Assembly (NCBI RefSeq): GCF_003014595.1 | Contig: NZ_PYGK01000003.1 | Location: forward strand, 1-64,000 | Origin: Chitinophaga ginsengisoli | Lineage (GTDB): Bacteria > Bacteroidota > Bacteroidia > Chitinophagales > Chitinophagaceae | Direction: 5' to 3' | Length of the DNA stretch: 64,000 bases | Part shown: one piece after another, positions 26,108-35,279 of the stretch | Layout: every line of letters starts with the position of its first letter | Numbering within the stretch: position 1 is the first letter of the stretch | Position numbers and translations under genes: made by a program | Notes under the pieces: model-generated | The model's database searches: none | What the model was told of the DNA's origin: nothing | The model's input: the letters and a program-made list of their open reading frames with translations, nothing else

Positions 26108-26302
26108 AACGGTTCGGATTTATTTTTTACACCGGAGAGGTGCGTGAATAAAACAATGCCAAAAAGAGTTTAAAACCGGGTATGCCGTTTAACGAATTTT
26201 GCGTTTAGTTAAAATCCAATCTTAGTTTTTCTGTTGATTGATTTACAATGGTTTCTCCTGTATAACAAAAATGCGGGGGCAGGGTTCAGTGGATTAACAA
26301 AA

Positions 26303-26336
26303 AAGGTCCTCCTCAAAGTAAATTGAGGAGGACCTT
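26303..26336 (-). terminator. Terminator of the second susCD operon
   Basis: Perfect 13-bp arms AAGGTCCTCCTCA and its complement (26303-26315, 26324-26336), 8-base loop, U-run on the minus-strand transcript. It follows the susD gene ending at 26395. Confidence 0.9.
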
Positions 26337-26394
26337 GTTATCAATTCTAATCTTATGCAGTTACTGTTTTCTTAGTATCTCCCGGATATTGATA

Positions 26395-27831
26395 TTATTT
26401 ATCCCAGAAGATCTTTGTTGTTACTTTGTCACCATCGCCACCCAGATCTTTCGCAGCTTTGTCGTAATTAGCTTTGTTCAGGTTCTGTTCGGAAACCGGA
26501 TAGGTGAATCGTACAGGCCATGCACTTCTTGCAGTAGGACCAGGTACGAATACCGGGTAATCAAGTCTTCTTGCTTCTACCCATGCATCGAAACCGCGAT
26601 TGTACAGGGCAAGCCATTTCTGTAAACCAATCTTCTGTTTGTAAGTACCGGCAGCAGTTGCATAGGCAACAGAAGGCTGAGCCAGGTAAGTGGTTGCTTC
26701 AGCAGCTGTACCACCCCAGAAAACGATAGAGTTAGTAACAGCGTTGTTATAATGCGTTGCAGCGACACCTGTCAAGAGGCCTCTTTCGATCGCTTCTGCA
26801 CGTAAGAACTCTATTTCGGAATAATCGATAAATACGCCTGGCAGATCTTTTCTTTCCAGTTTATCGCCGGGGTGAGAGTAGGCTACGTAAGAACCTTTGG
26901 TACCATATTTTAATCCTACAAACTGACCGTTAATGGTAGTGAAGAACTGACCGATCCTTGGATCATTCAGTGCTTTCAGCTGATCGATCATCAGCGTGGT
27001 AGCGTTGAAGTCATGACGACCGCTCTGTACCAGGTCTTCCCACAGTGGGTTGGTGTTTGGCGGAACGGTTGAATAAGGGAACCTTGCGTATTCACCCTGG
27101 GTGTTGAAAGCCTTAGGGTCTGCCGCGGTAACAGCAGCTGCTGCCTTATCAGGCGCTACGTCCACCAGGGTCATACCTAATCTGAATTTCAGGGAGTTGC
27201 CAAATTTGATCCAGCTATTGATCTCATCGCCAGGGAACAGCATATTAGCTCCGCCAAAACCGTCTGCACTTGCATCAAAAGATGTCAGCGCTGCATCCAG
27301 GCGGGTAAGCAGGTCGTTGTAGATAGTCAGACCATCTTCATACACCGGGAACAGGTTTTCGTCATCCAGCGCTTTGCTGTAAGGTATATTACCAAATGTA
27401 TTTACAGCTACTGATGTAGCGAAAATTGACATGATCTCGATCTGTGCCAGCTGGTTCTTTTTAGTAGCAGCGCTGATGGATGCATCAGCTGTTACTACTT
27501 TCTTCGCTTCTTTCAGATCTTTCAATACGTCTGTATAGAGCGCGCTCCACACCGCATCAGGAATACTCCTTTTGATCAGGTTGTAGTTAGACTCATCCAG
27601 GTAGGTGTTTTCTGTCCATTGTTGTACGATCAATCTGTACACGTTCAGATTCACACTTGTACTGGTCAACAGGTCAGCCAGTTCTTTGGTCGCACTCGCA
27701 TACAGTGCAGAAGCAGCTACTACCTCTGGTTTTTTCACATCATTGTTAAGTGAAGTGAGGTCTTTGGTGCAGGATACTGTCGAAACCATACCTGCTATAG
27801 AGAGTGATGCGTATAAGAATATCTTTTTCAT
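26395..27831 (-). CDS. SusD/RagB-family nutrient-binding lipoprotein
   Basis: A 478-residue lipoprotein (lipobox STVSC, acceptor Cys21) of the SusD-like type: TKDLTSLNNDVKKPEVVAASALY at the N-terminus, an ALKEA-rich helical repeat core, and a C-terminal VSEQNLNKANYDKA motif. It starts 28 bp after its susC partner. It differs clearly from the SusD at 21511, so the two systems are not a recent duplication. Confidence 0.92.
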   Translation of the reverse strand: MKKIFLYASLSIAGMVSTVSCTKDLTSLNNDVKKPEVVAASALYASATKELADLLTSTSVNLNVYRLIVQQWTENTYLDESNYNLIKRSIPDAVWSALYTDVLKDLKEAKKVVTADASISAATKKNQLAQIEIMSIFATSVAVNTFGNIPYSKALDDENLFPVYEDGLTIYNDLLTRLDAALTSFDASADGFGGANMLFPGDEINSWIKFGNSLKFRLGMTLVDVAPDKAAAAVTAADPKAFNTQGEYARFPYSTVPPNTNPLWEDLVQSGRHDFNATTLMIDQLKALNDPRIGQFFTTINGQFVGLKYGTKGSYVAYSHPGDKLERKDLPGVFIDYSEIEFLRAEAIERGLLTGVAATHYNNAVTNSIVFWGGTAAEATTYLAQPSVAYATAAGTYKQKIGLQKWLALYNRGFDAWVEARRLDYPVFVPGPTARSAWPVRFTYPVSEQNLNKANYDKAAKDLGGDGDKVTTKIFWDK

Positions 27832-27859
27832 TTTACTTTTTTTGAGTTTAATTCACCTA

Positions 27860-30800
27860 CTAGAACCTGAATCTTACGTTAGCACCGAACGTTCTTGTAG
27901 AAGGATAGCTACCACCGATATAACCCTGGTAGTTACCGGAGCTGATAGCATCATCAGGATCTGCATAAGGCAGGTTCTTGTGGATGATCCAGAGGTTTCT
28001 ACCGATCAGGGAGAAGTCGATACCTTTGAAAGGCGCCATACGTTTGGTGATAGAAGCAGGCAGTGAGTAGGTCAATGATACCTCACGCAGTTTCACATAA
28101 CTTGCGTCGTATACGAATGCTTTATCAGGATTGGATACGTAACCGTATGTTCCGTATTCGTTTGCGATCCTGGTAGTGTTAGGTTTACCATCAGCAGTTA
28201 CACCAGGTACAATGATACCACCGGATTTGCTATCGTTGGTCAGCGGAGCTCTTGACTCGTTACCCAGGTCGTTTTTACCCACTGTTTCTGGCAGGATACC
28301 TGTTGCCAGGCCATAGTACATATCCAGAGAGAACAGATCGCCGCCTTTACGAACGTCAACCAGGAAGCTCAGGGATAAATTTTTGTATTTCAGTGTGTTG
28401 GTGATACCGCCGATCCAGTCAGGATTTGCGTTACCGATGATGTTGTTGGAAGTTGGAGAGATCTGGTAGTATCCATCCTCAACCAGCTTCTGACCTTTGT
28501 CATTGTACACGTAGTCTGTACCAATGATAGTACCATAAGGTTTACCTACAGAAGCGTTAACGGTAATGTTACCAGGGAAGCTCGCGAGCTGCAGTGTACT
28601 GATACCTGGTAAAGATTTCACCTTGTTACGGTTGCGTGACCAGTTCACGTTAACGTTCCAGGAGAAGTCTTTCGTTCTTACCGGTGTACCGAAAACTGAC
28701 AACTCAATACCCTGGTTCTGGATATCACCAGCGTTGATCACTTTGTAGTCGAAACCAGTAGCAGTAGATACCGGCAGTGGCACGATCTGGTCTACAGTAT
28801 TCAGTCTGTAGTAGGTCGCGTCAAAACCGAGGCGGTTCTGCAGAAAGGACATTTCCAGACCTGCTTCAAAGCTCTTTGTACGCTCTGATTTCAGGTTAGG
28901 ATTGTATTTGGTACCATCAACAGATGCCAGCGGATTACCGTCGATACCTGTTAACACCTGATAGTAATTTTTGGTGTATAATGCGGGAGCTGAGTTACCT
29001 ACCTGCGCGTAGTTCACCCTTACTTTACCGCTTGACAGCCATGTAGCCTGAGGCATCAGTTTTGAGAATACAAAACCTAATGAAGCCGCAGGATAGTAGT
29101 AGCTGTTATTACCTTTAGGCAAGGTAGAAGACTGATCTCTTCTCAAAGAGAGATCCAGGAATAATAATTCTTTGTAACCCAGGTTAGCAGAACCGAATAT
29201 ACCGTCCACTTCTTCAAGTGTAGCGATCTCAGTTGGCGCTTCCATTGGGTTTGCAGTGTTCAGCAGTGCATACAGACGAGGAATGAGCAAACCACCATTT
29301 GTTTTAGAAAGGATGGAGTTGTTCGTTGTTCTTCTGACGTTACCACCGAGAATACCTTTGAAGGTCAGGTTTTCAGAGATATTCTTATTGAAATTCAGCA
29401 TCAGGTCGTAGTTATACTCACTGAAAGTATGTTCATATCTCTGGTACTGAGACACATCGATTGAACCTACTGCGATTCTTTCTTCCTGCATTTCATTATA
29501 AGTATCCAAAGACACACGGCCCAGTACATTTAACCAGTCGGTCACATTGTAGTTCAATGCGATGTTACCGAAGTTACGTGTACGGTGATCGTTCTCATAG
29601 TTCTCGTATCTTGTCCAGTATGGGTTATCCCAATATGCAGGAGCAAGGCTACCAGGATACTGCTGGTTCCAGGTGATGTTTCTCATCTCCTTTTTATAAG
29701 CAGCTTCCTGATCTTTCACGTCGGTGTTGGTTTCCCACCACTGCCTGAAGTTAGTCATCAGGTTTTTAGAATCATAACCAGTACCGTAACGGCCCTCGCC
29801 CTTGATCAGGGAAGTATTTACTGCTGCACTGGCAGTCAGTCTGGAAGTCAGGTTGTAAGAAGAACTGAAGTTGATCAGGTCTTTACCGATACGGCTGTTC
29901 GGCATGATACCCTGGTCAACGCTCTTGGTGTATCCCAGTTTAAAGTTGCCTTTATCGCTACCACCATCGATCACAGCACTGTTGCTGGTTCCGATTGCAG
30001 TTTTGAAGAAATGGGTAGCATCATTTGCAGCTGCTACATAAGGCCTTTTCTTACCATAATTTGGAGAACCTTCATAGAAGGAATCCCAATGGTACACCAG
30101 CAGGTTTGGATCGAATTTAGGACCGTAAGAAGCGTCATCTACGGTATTCACGATCTTGTCGACAGTACCATCGCCATCGATATCTTCTTCAGACCAGTAG
30201 TCGCCGTAACCAGCACCATAGTCTTTCTGATATTTTACGAAAGTACTTTTATCTACTTTACCAATGTTAACGCCGCTGTTCACAGTAACATTCAGACCAC
30301 GGTTACCTTTTTTGGTAGTGATCATCACAACACCGTTCGCAGCACGTGAACCATACAGCGCGGTAGCAGCTGCACCTTTCAGTACGCTCACAGAAGCGAT
30401 ATCATCAGGGTTGACATCCGCAGCAGCGTTACCATAGTCGTAACCAGAACGACCTGTACGCTGGTCTTTACTGTTTGTGTTTGAGTTATCCACGGGCACA
30501 CCATCCACAACGAACAATGCCTGGTTATTACCAGTCAGTGATTTGGCGCCGCGCAGTACGATATTGGTAGAACCACCCAGGGTATTGTTTTTGCGGATTT
30601 CCAGACCGGATACTTTACCAGACAGGGAAGTTACCACGTTTGCATCTCTGGTCCTGTTCAGCTCTTCTGCATTTACGATCTGGGCTGAGTAAGGAAGTTC
30701 ATTTTTATTTCTTTTCACGTTCAGGGCGGTTACTACAACCTCCTGAAGGCTCTGATCGTCATTTTTTAGTGATATAGTCAGGCTTGCATTTCCACCAACA

Positions 30801-31051
30801 GCAATATCCTGCGCTACATAGCCCACACTTCTAACAATCAGCACTGCATTGCTGCCATTTACATTCAGTTTGAAATTTCCATCCTGGTCTGAAGTGGTTC
30901 CCGTATTTGTTCCTTTGACTTGAATTGTAGCGAATGGTATAGGTAACCCATCTGCGCCGGTGACCTTCCCCGAAACCTGACGTTGTTGAGCATACGTCAG
31001 CGTAGCGCTCACCATAAGCACGTTGAGAAAGAGTAATGCTCTTTTCTTCAT
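27860..31051 (-). CDS. SusC/RagA-family TonB-linked outer membrane protein
   Basis: The product has 1063 residues. The ATG at 31051 gives a standard signal peptide (MKKRALLFLNVLMVSATLTYAQ); the upstream TTG adds eight polar residues and is less likely. Carboxypeptidase-D-like domain, LQEVVVTALNVKRNK after it, plug (LSGKVSGLEI ... FVVDGVPVDNS) and barrel ending in GANVRFRF. No STN domain. The regulatory and plug domains are strongly similar to the other SusC (27860 vs 22871), while the barrels differ, as expected for different substrates. A 13-bp motif (ACGATTTAGATTT on the plus strand) lies directly before the start and again 300 bp upstream. Confidence 0.95.
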   Translation of the reverse strand: MKKRALLFLNVLMVSATLTYAQQRQVSGKVTGADGLPIPFATIQVKGTNTGTTSDQDGNFKLNVNGSNAVLIVRSVGYVAQDIAVGGNASLTISLKNDDQSLQEVVVTALNVKRNKNELPYSAQIVNAEELNRTRDANVVTSLSGKVSGLEIRKNNTLGGSTNIVLRGAKSLTGNNQALFVVDGVPVDNSNTNSKDQRTGRSGYDYGNAAADVNPDDIASVSVLKGAAATALYGSRAANGVVMITTKKGNRGLNVTVNSGVNIGKVDKSTFVKYQKDYGAGYGDYWSEEDIDGDGTVDKIVNTVDDASYGPKFDPNLLVYHWDSFYEGSPNYGKKRPYVAAANDATHFFKTAIGTSNSAVIDGGSDKGNFKLGYTKSVDQGIMPNSRIGKDLINFSSSYNLTSRLTASAAVNTSLIKGEGRYGTGYDSKNLMTNFRQWWETNTDVKDQEAAYKKEMRNITWNQQYPGSLAPAYWDNPYWTRYENYENDHRTRNFGNIALNYNVTDWLNVLGRVSLDTYNEMQEERIAVGSIDVSQYQRYEHTFSEYNYDLMLNFNKNISENLTFKGILGGNVRRTTNNSILSKTNGGLLIPRLYALLNTANPMEAPTEIATLEEVDGIFGSANLGYKELLFLDLSLRRDQSSTLPKGNNSYYYPAASLGFVFSKLMPQATWLSSGKVRVNYAQVGNSAPALYTKNYYQVLTGIDGNPLASVDGTKYNPNLKSERTKSFEAGLEMSFLQNRLGFDATYYRLNTVDQIVPLPVSTATGFDYKVINAGDIQNQGIELSVFGTPVRTKDFSWNVNVNWSRNRNKVKSLPGISTLQLASFPGNITVNASVGKPYGTIIGTDYVYNDKGQKLVEDGYYQISPTSNNIIGNANPDWIGGITNTLKYKNLSLSFLVDVRKGGDLFSLDMYYGLATGILPETVGKNDLGNESRAPLTNDSKSGGIIVPGVTADGKPNTTRIANEYGTYGYVSNPDKAFVYDASYVKLREVSLTYSLPASITKRMAPFKGIDFSLIGRNLWIIHKNLPYADPDDAISSGNYQGYIGGSYPSTRTFGANVRFRF

Positions 31052-31140
31052 AAACGATTTAGATTTAATTGACAATAAAAAAAATAATCAGTCCCAAGGC
31101 CTGTAGTAAGTAATTGGCATAGCGTTACCTGTACAAGCCC

Positions 31141-31350
31141 CTAACTTGCAAAAACCACTTTATGTTTACTAAAAAATTTGTTGTTGAAATAACCATCCGG
31201 GGTGAAGGCGGCAAGAACCTGGATGGTTGTTTGTGGTACGGAAATAAACTCTTCCATCTTACCAACGGAAATAGGATACCGTCGAGCACAGGTTGACATT
31301 GTTGTATAACTTGCAGTAAGACAGAACAAAGAGATTCCGACCCCTTTCAT
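31141..31350 (-). CDS. Possible 69-residue small protein upstream of susC
   Basis: An ATG frame (MKGVGISLFCLTASYTTMS at the N-terminus) with a weak signal-like start ending near a cysteine, and no recognised family. It lies 89 bp upstream of susC on the same strand. The 13-bp sequence immediately before its ATG is identical to that before the susC ATG. It could be a leader gene of the operon or the decayed 5' end of a duplicated susC; a chance frame is not excluded. Confidence 0.35.
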   Translation of the reverse strand: MKGVGISLFCLTASYTTMSTCARRYPISVGKMEEFISVPQTTIQVLAAFTPDGYFNNKFFSKHKVVFAS

Positions 31351-31509
31351 ATTACGATTTAGATTTTGGTTGAGACCCACAATTTAGAGTTTTTTTTCTC
31401 TCTGTACCAAGAAAAATTTAACCTTTTTTTAAGAGAGAAAAAAAACCATATATGTACGTCTATATTTTACAGCTTTCTATCGAATAAAATTTAACATTGA
31501 TTGCGTCTA
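31351..31509. other. AT-rich upstream region of the susC operon with an inverted repeat
   Basis: Very AT-rich. T8CTCTCT (31390-31403) and AGAGAGA8 (31432-31445) form an inverted repeat of 14 bp arms. This is the likely promoter region of the second susCD operon, but I see no clean TAnnTTTG. Confidence 0.45.
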
Positions 31510-33537
31510 TTAGAATAAGTATTGCAATTGACAGTATATAAAACCTGTCTTATGACCCTTCACTTCATCCCACCCGCTTCCGATACTGGTTACCTGCGCA
31601 TACACTGTTTGCTGATAGCGTATCCAGCCTATCAGCCCTTTCCTGAATTTCCAACGTATGCGGCACTGGTACTGCTGTCCCTCTCCTGATAGCCGGGAAA
31701 CCCCATATTCATACAACATACCTGAAGTAACGGTGTACATACTTTCTGCTTCTCCTGCTGTAAACACCGTGTAACGTATGTACAGTTGCAGCGGCCAGCG
31801 GGCACACTGGTACAGCACTTCCTGGAACAGGAGGAAGCCCCGCTGCATCCTACCCTCTTCCCTGCGCCGGCTCAGCTCAACCCTGTTTTTCAGTGTCATG
31901 CCCTTTTTCGTTGCCAGTTTTACCTGCAGGCGCCAGCTCTGATGGTCTACCTGTACAGGCGGTGGAAGAAAGGATACATCCTCTTTCCCATCCTGCTGTT
32001 TGACTGTGTAATTGTACCTGAGAAAGACCTCCGTCTGTTTGTCGGGTGTATAGGTCAGTGCTGCCAGCAGGTCCCTGCCTCCACCGGGCGCCGATGAACG
32101 GTATTGCAACCAGGGAAACCGGAACTGGTCAGCGTAGGCGTTTATCTTCAGATGGGAGTTCACCTTCAGGCTAATGCCTGTATAGATGCCGTTTTCATTG
32201 ACAGGTCTGTAAAACTCACCCCAGGCATCTGCATAAAGCGAGTGGTAAGCCCTGTTGTAGTTGCGGTACAGCAGCACCATATCCACATTAGCAGTGACAC
32301 TGGCCAGCAGTCCGCCGATACAGGCTGTTTTTCCATTGCCGCTCATCGCCCCTTCACCGAAGAAGTGCAGACCATTCCAGCTGACTTCATAGTCTGCACT
32401 TACCCCAGTCAGCGTTTTACCTTCAAACGCAAAAAGCTGGTAGGGAGTCCCCCCTTTTTGCACTGGCCGGGAGAACTGGTGTTGTATCATATTCAGCCCA
32501 GCCTTCCAGTCACGCCCTTTAATAGTCAGGTTGCAGCCTGTTGTAAATTGTTCCAACGTGTGCCGTTTAGCCAGTTCTGTCAAAGACCGGTGATAACCGC
32601 TGTTTTCTGTGGTACTGCCATCCAGCATCCTGGAAGATACAAAAGCGGTTCCTTCCCATTTTCCCAGTGCCAGTGTGAGACCTGCACCACGGTAAAAATT
32701 ATATTCTCCCGCTGAGGCGTAGGGTTTCAACAGCTCTCCCTCCCTTTCTACCTGCATAATGGCTGCGCCTTTTCCGAAGGCCAGGGATTGCCAGTTCAGC
32801 AGCCCCTGGCCCATATTCACGGTAAAGTCGCCCAGGGCCAGTGCCCGGATGCATTTATATTGTTTTACAAACAGGTGTACACTATAAAAGTCAAAGCCGC
32901 CTCTCTGCGCTCCTCTGAAAAAGGCTTCTCCCGCGTCTTTCTCCATGACCACTCCCCAGCTTATATACCGCGGGAAATTATACCGGTAACGCAATAGCAG
33001 TCTGTCAGGGCTACCCAGGTAATGTGCAGGTGTGGTGTCAGTATGCAAGTATCCCCTGCTGGTTTCCAGTTGCCGGCCATAGCGGAAAAGCAGGGTATGA
33101 TCTCCCTTTTTCAGATAGTCTTTAAGCGTATGCTGCGGCTCCAGATCATTGCCTGCGCGTACATAAGGTAGTATACTACTGATCAGTTGCTCGTCCCAGC
33201 CTGGTACGGCCTGCAATTCATAAAGGCTGACCAGTTTGCCCAATTGCTGCCGGTAGGCCAGGAACTGGCGGATCTGCAGGGGAGACAAGATTCCCAGTGA
33301 TTGCAGGATTGTCGCATCAGCTGTATTCAGGTCGATTTTCCGCCGCATATATCCCTGTAGTTGTTGCCAGTGACCGTCATCCTCCGGTATCTGATCTGTA
33401 TTGGCTGTATATCCTTCCAACTGACTTTCTGCCACTGCATTCAGGTCAGGCTCGGGCTGCTGTGCACAGCTGTTTTTGTGCAGAAGCAGCAAGAAGAGTA
33501 GCGCGACCTTAATGACCATTACCACTAATACCCTCAT
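31510..33537 (-). CDS. Outer-membrane-associated protein with helix-hairpin-helix domain
   Basis: A 675-residue exported protein. The ATG at 33537 overlaps the upstream stop as ATGA and gives a compact signal peptide (MRVLVVMVIKVALLFLLLL...); an upstream start at 33558 is less likely. After the signal, residues about 60-140 contain ComEA-type helix-hairpin-helix elements (KIDLNTADATILQSLGILS, then LYELQAVPGWDEQLI). The rest is rich in alternating aromatic/hydrophobic strands, consistent with an outer-membrane beta-barrel. The family (HHH plus barrel) is frequent in Bacteroidota. Whether the HHH motifs bind DNA is unknown; a role in DNA handling at the surface is speculation. Confidence 0.82.
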   Translation of the reverse strand: MRVLVVMVIKVALLFLLLLHKNSCAQQPEPDLNAVAESQLEGYTANTDQIPEDDGHWQQLQGYMRRKIDLNTADATILQSLGILSPLQIRQFLAYRQQLGKLVSLYELQAVPGWDEQLISSILPYVRAGNDLEPQHTLKDYLKKGDHTLLFRYGRQLETSRGYLHTDTTPAHYLGSPDRLLLRYRYNFPRYISWGVVMEKDAGEAFFRGAQRGGFDFYSVHLFVKQYKCIRALALGDFTVNMGQGLLNWQSLAFGKGAAIMQVEREGELLKPYASAGEYNFYRGAGLTLALGKWEGTAFVSSRMLDGSTTENSGYHRSLTELAKRHTLEQFTTGCNLTIKGRDWKAGLNMIQHQFSRPVQKGGTPYQLFAFEGKTLTGVSADYEVSWNGLHFFGEGAMSGNGKTACIGGLLASVTANVDMVLLYRNYNRAYHSLYADAWGEFYRPVNENGIYTGISLKVNSHLKINAYADQFRFPWLQYRSSAPGGGRDLLAALTYTPDKQTEVFLRYNYTVKQQDGKEDVSFLPPPVQVDHQSWRLQVKLATKKGMTLKNRVELSRRREEGRMQRGFLLFQEVLYQCARWPLQLYIRYTVFTAGEAESMYTVTSGMLYEYGVSRLSGEGQQYQCRIRWKFRKGLIGWIRYQQTVYAQVTSIGSGWDEVKGHKTGFIYCQLQYLF

Positions 33538-34352
33538 TGCCGCTGCTTTAATTGCCATACGATCGCGGTTGCCGGAGTGAGACCTAATTGCGGATGATGA
33601 CTCACGGAAAGCTGTATATACAGCAGTCGCAATGAAATACCGATAGCCATACTATTCAGCTGCGGATCAGTAGACATGCCCAGCTGCAGGGACAATTGCT
33701 TTATAATGCGGTACTCGCACATCACTTTGGCAAGTGTTGCTGCATCTGTTTCCTGCGTGACTGCTGTACTCAGCAGAAAGTTGGCACTTACTTCATATCC
33801 GAGGCCCACGCTGTAAATAGCAGGCACCTTATTTTTACCCAGGCTTTGCGTGTTACCTGCGGTGGGATTAAATACATGTAATCCCATGTGTAATTGTGAC
33901 GTAAGATGCATAAGGCATCCTAATTCAAAAACAACCGTAGCAGTTGTTGTATACTGCGGAATGATCTCTGACAGATAATCTGCCTGCATGCCTATGCTGA
34001 ACCGGTCGCCTAAGGTCCTGCCATAGGAAAAACCAATGGCCTGTCGCCTGTAATCAGTATACCCGGATTGCTGTAAATGCAATCCAAATGCGCCATGCCT
34101 GACAGGTACTGCCAGTGCGGCAGCATGTGTGCTGATGGCCTTTAACAGGAAACGCCGTTCCGTGCTTACACCTGCCGTCACAACAGGTATATAGGCAAGT
34201 GCCGCCTGGTTTTGTAATGCAGTCAGTAACTGCTGGAAGTTCCGGCTGTAAGTGCCGGCAAAGGGCTGTTTATCGACAGACAGCCATACAAGTTGCGCGC
34301 AGATAGCTGCCGTGCACATGGTGCAGACGATGGTCGCAATGATTTTTTTCAT
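33534..34352 (-). CDS. Probable outer-membrane beta-barrel protein, PorV/PorQ-like in layout
   Basis: A 272-residue exported protein (MKKIIATIVCTMCTAAICAQ signal). Repeated strand patterns such as GAFGLHLQQSGYTDYRRQAIGFSYGRTLGDRFSIGMQADYLS are typical of small Bacteroidota outer-membrane barrels of the PorV/PorQ kind. I cannot assign a family with confidence. It is translationally coupled (ATGA) to the HHH-domain gene, so the two products likely work together. The ATG at 34352 is preferred over a TTG three codons upstream. Confidence 0.75.
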   Translation of the reverse strand: MKKIIATIVCTMCTAAICAQLVWLSVDKQPFAGTYSRNFQQLLTALQNQAALAYIPVVTAGVSTERRFLLKAISTHAAALAVPVRHGAFGLHLQQSGYTDYRRQAIGFSYGRTLGDRFSIGMQADYLSEIIPQYTTTATVVFELGCLMHLTSQLHMGLHVFNPTAGNTQSLGKNKVPAIYSVGLGYEVSANFLLSTAVTQETDAATLAKVMCEYRIIKQLSLQLGMSTDPQLNSMAIGISLRLLYIQLSVSHHPQLGLTPATAIVWQLKQRQ

Positions 34353-34430
34353 TTGCTTCAAATGGTTGGATTAGTTAGTCTTTCAGGGGGGATGTTATGT
34401 AGTGCGGGTCAACGTGTTAACAAACAAAAA

Positions 34431-34452
34431 TCTCCTCACATGTGTGAGGAGA
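34431..34452 (-). terminator. Terminator of the deoxynucleoside kinase gene
   Basis: TCTCCTCACA and its complement (34431-34440, 34443-34452) around a 2-base centre, with a short U-run on the minus-strand transcript. Confidence 0.75.
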
Positions 34453-34499
34453 CAATATTAGGAAATTAATCTTTATTAAAAAAACTATCATCATAATGA

Positions 34500-35135
34500 T
34501 CAGAACAGACCATACAATGTTGAGTCTATTTTCGATATGATCTCTCCCAGATCTTCTTCACTTTCCGGGAATTTATTCTTGTCGATATCTATGATCAGCA
34601 GCGGTCCTTCCGAATATTTTTCTATCCAGTTATTATAATATTCGTTGAGCCTTTTCAGATAATCCAGGCGGATATTTTCTTCGTATTCTCTTCCTCTTTT
34701 CTGGATCTGTGCTACCAGTGTAGGCACGGATGCACGCAGATAGATGAGCAGGTCAGGCGGTTTCACCATCGACTTCAGTGTTTCGAAGAAGTTGAAGTAG
34801 TTATCGAAATCACGTTTGGTCATCAGTCCCATTTCATACAGGTTGGGCGCAAAGATGTGTGCATCTTCATAGATGGTACGATCCTGTATCACGATTTCAT
34901 TGCCGTTCTGTATGTCGAGTAATTGTTTCAGACGGCCGTGCAGGAAGTATACCTGCAGGTTGAACGACCAGCGTGGCATATCTTCATAAAAATCATTGAG
35001 GTAGGGATTATGCTCAACATCTTCAAACTGGGCCACCCATTTATAGTGTTTAGACAGCAGCTCAGTCAGTGTGGTTTTTCCGGCGCCAATGTTTCCGGCT
35101 ATAGCGATGTGTTTGATCTTGCTTTGTTTTGCCAT
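34500..35135 (-). CDS. Deoxynucleoside kinase (dAK/dGK type)
   Basis: A 211-residue kinase that phosphorylates deoxynucleosides in the salvage pathway. The P-loop is GNIGAGKT (14-21); FEDVEHNPYLNDFYED, the DRTIYED substrate motif and the YLRASVPTLVAQIQKRGREYE lid follow, as in the dNK/dGK family. The specificity (dA/dG or dC) is not decided. The ATG at 35135 is preferred over an upstream GTG at 35153. It is a single-gene unit. Confidence 0.9.
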   Translation of the reverse strand: MAKQSKIKHIAIAGNIGAGKTTLTELLSKHYKWVAQFEDVEHNPYLNDFYEDMPRWSFNLQVYFLHGRLKQLLDIQNGNEIVIQDRTIYEDAHIFAPNLYEMGLMTKRDFDNYFNFFETLKSMVKPPDLLIYLRASVPTLVAQIQKRGREYEENIRLDYLKRLNEYYNNWIEKYSEGPLLIIDIDKNKFPESEEDLGEIISKIDSTLYGLF

Positions 35136-35279
35136 GATAGTATCAGGGGTCACTAATCCTTCAATTGCAGCCAGCTGGTGGCAGCAAGTTGTTAGTTGAC
35201 TAACCTAAAATTTACAAATTATTTGGTTATCAACTGAAAAAACTTGCCACCATTGCCAACATGGCAATATAACGAGTGA

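Noticed and set aside
29585..30349. Long antisense frame over the second SusC gene
   Set aside because: The SusC plug and barrel motifs are intact on the other strand, and the antisense translation shows no domain.
35195..35205. GTTAGTTGACTAAC dyad as a further S24 operator
   Set aside because: The half-sites are inverted relative to ACTAA-N5-TTAGT and the spacing differs; it lies upstream of a housekeeping kinase gene.
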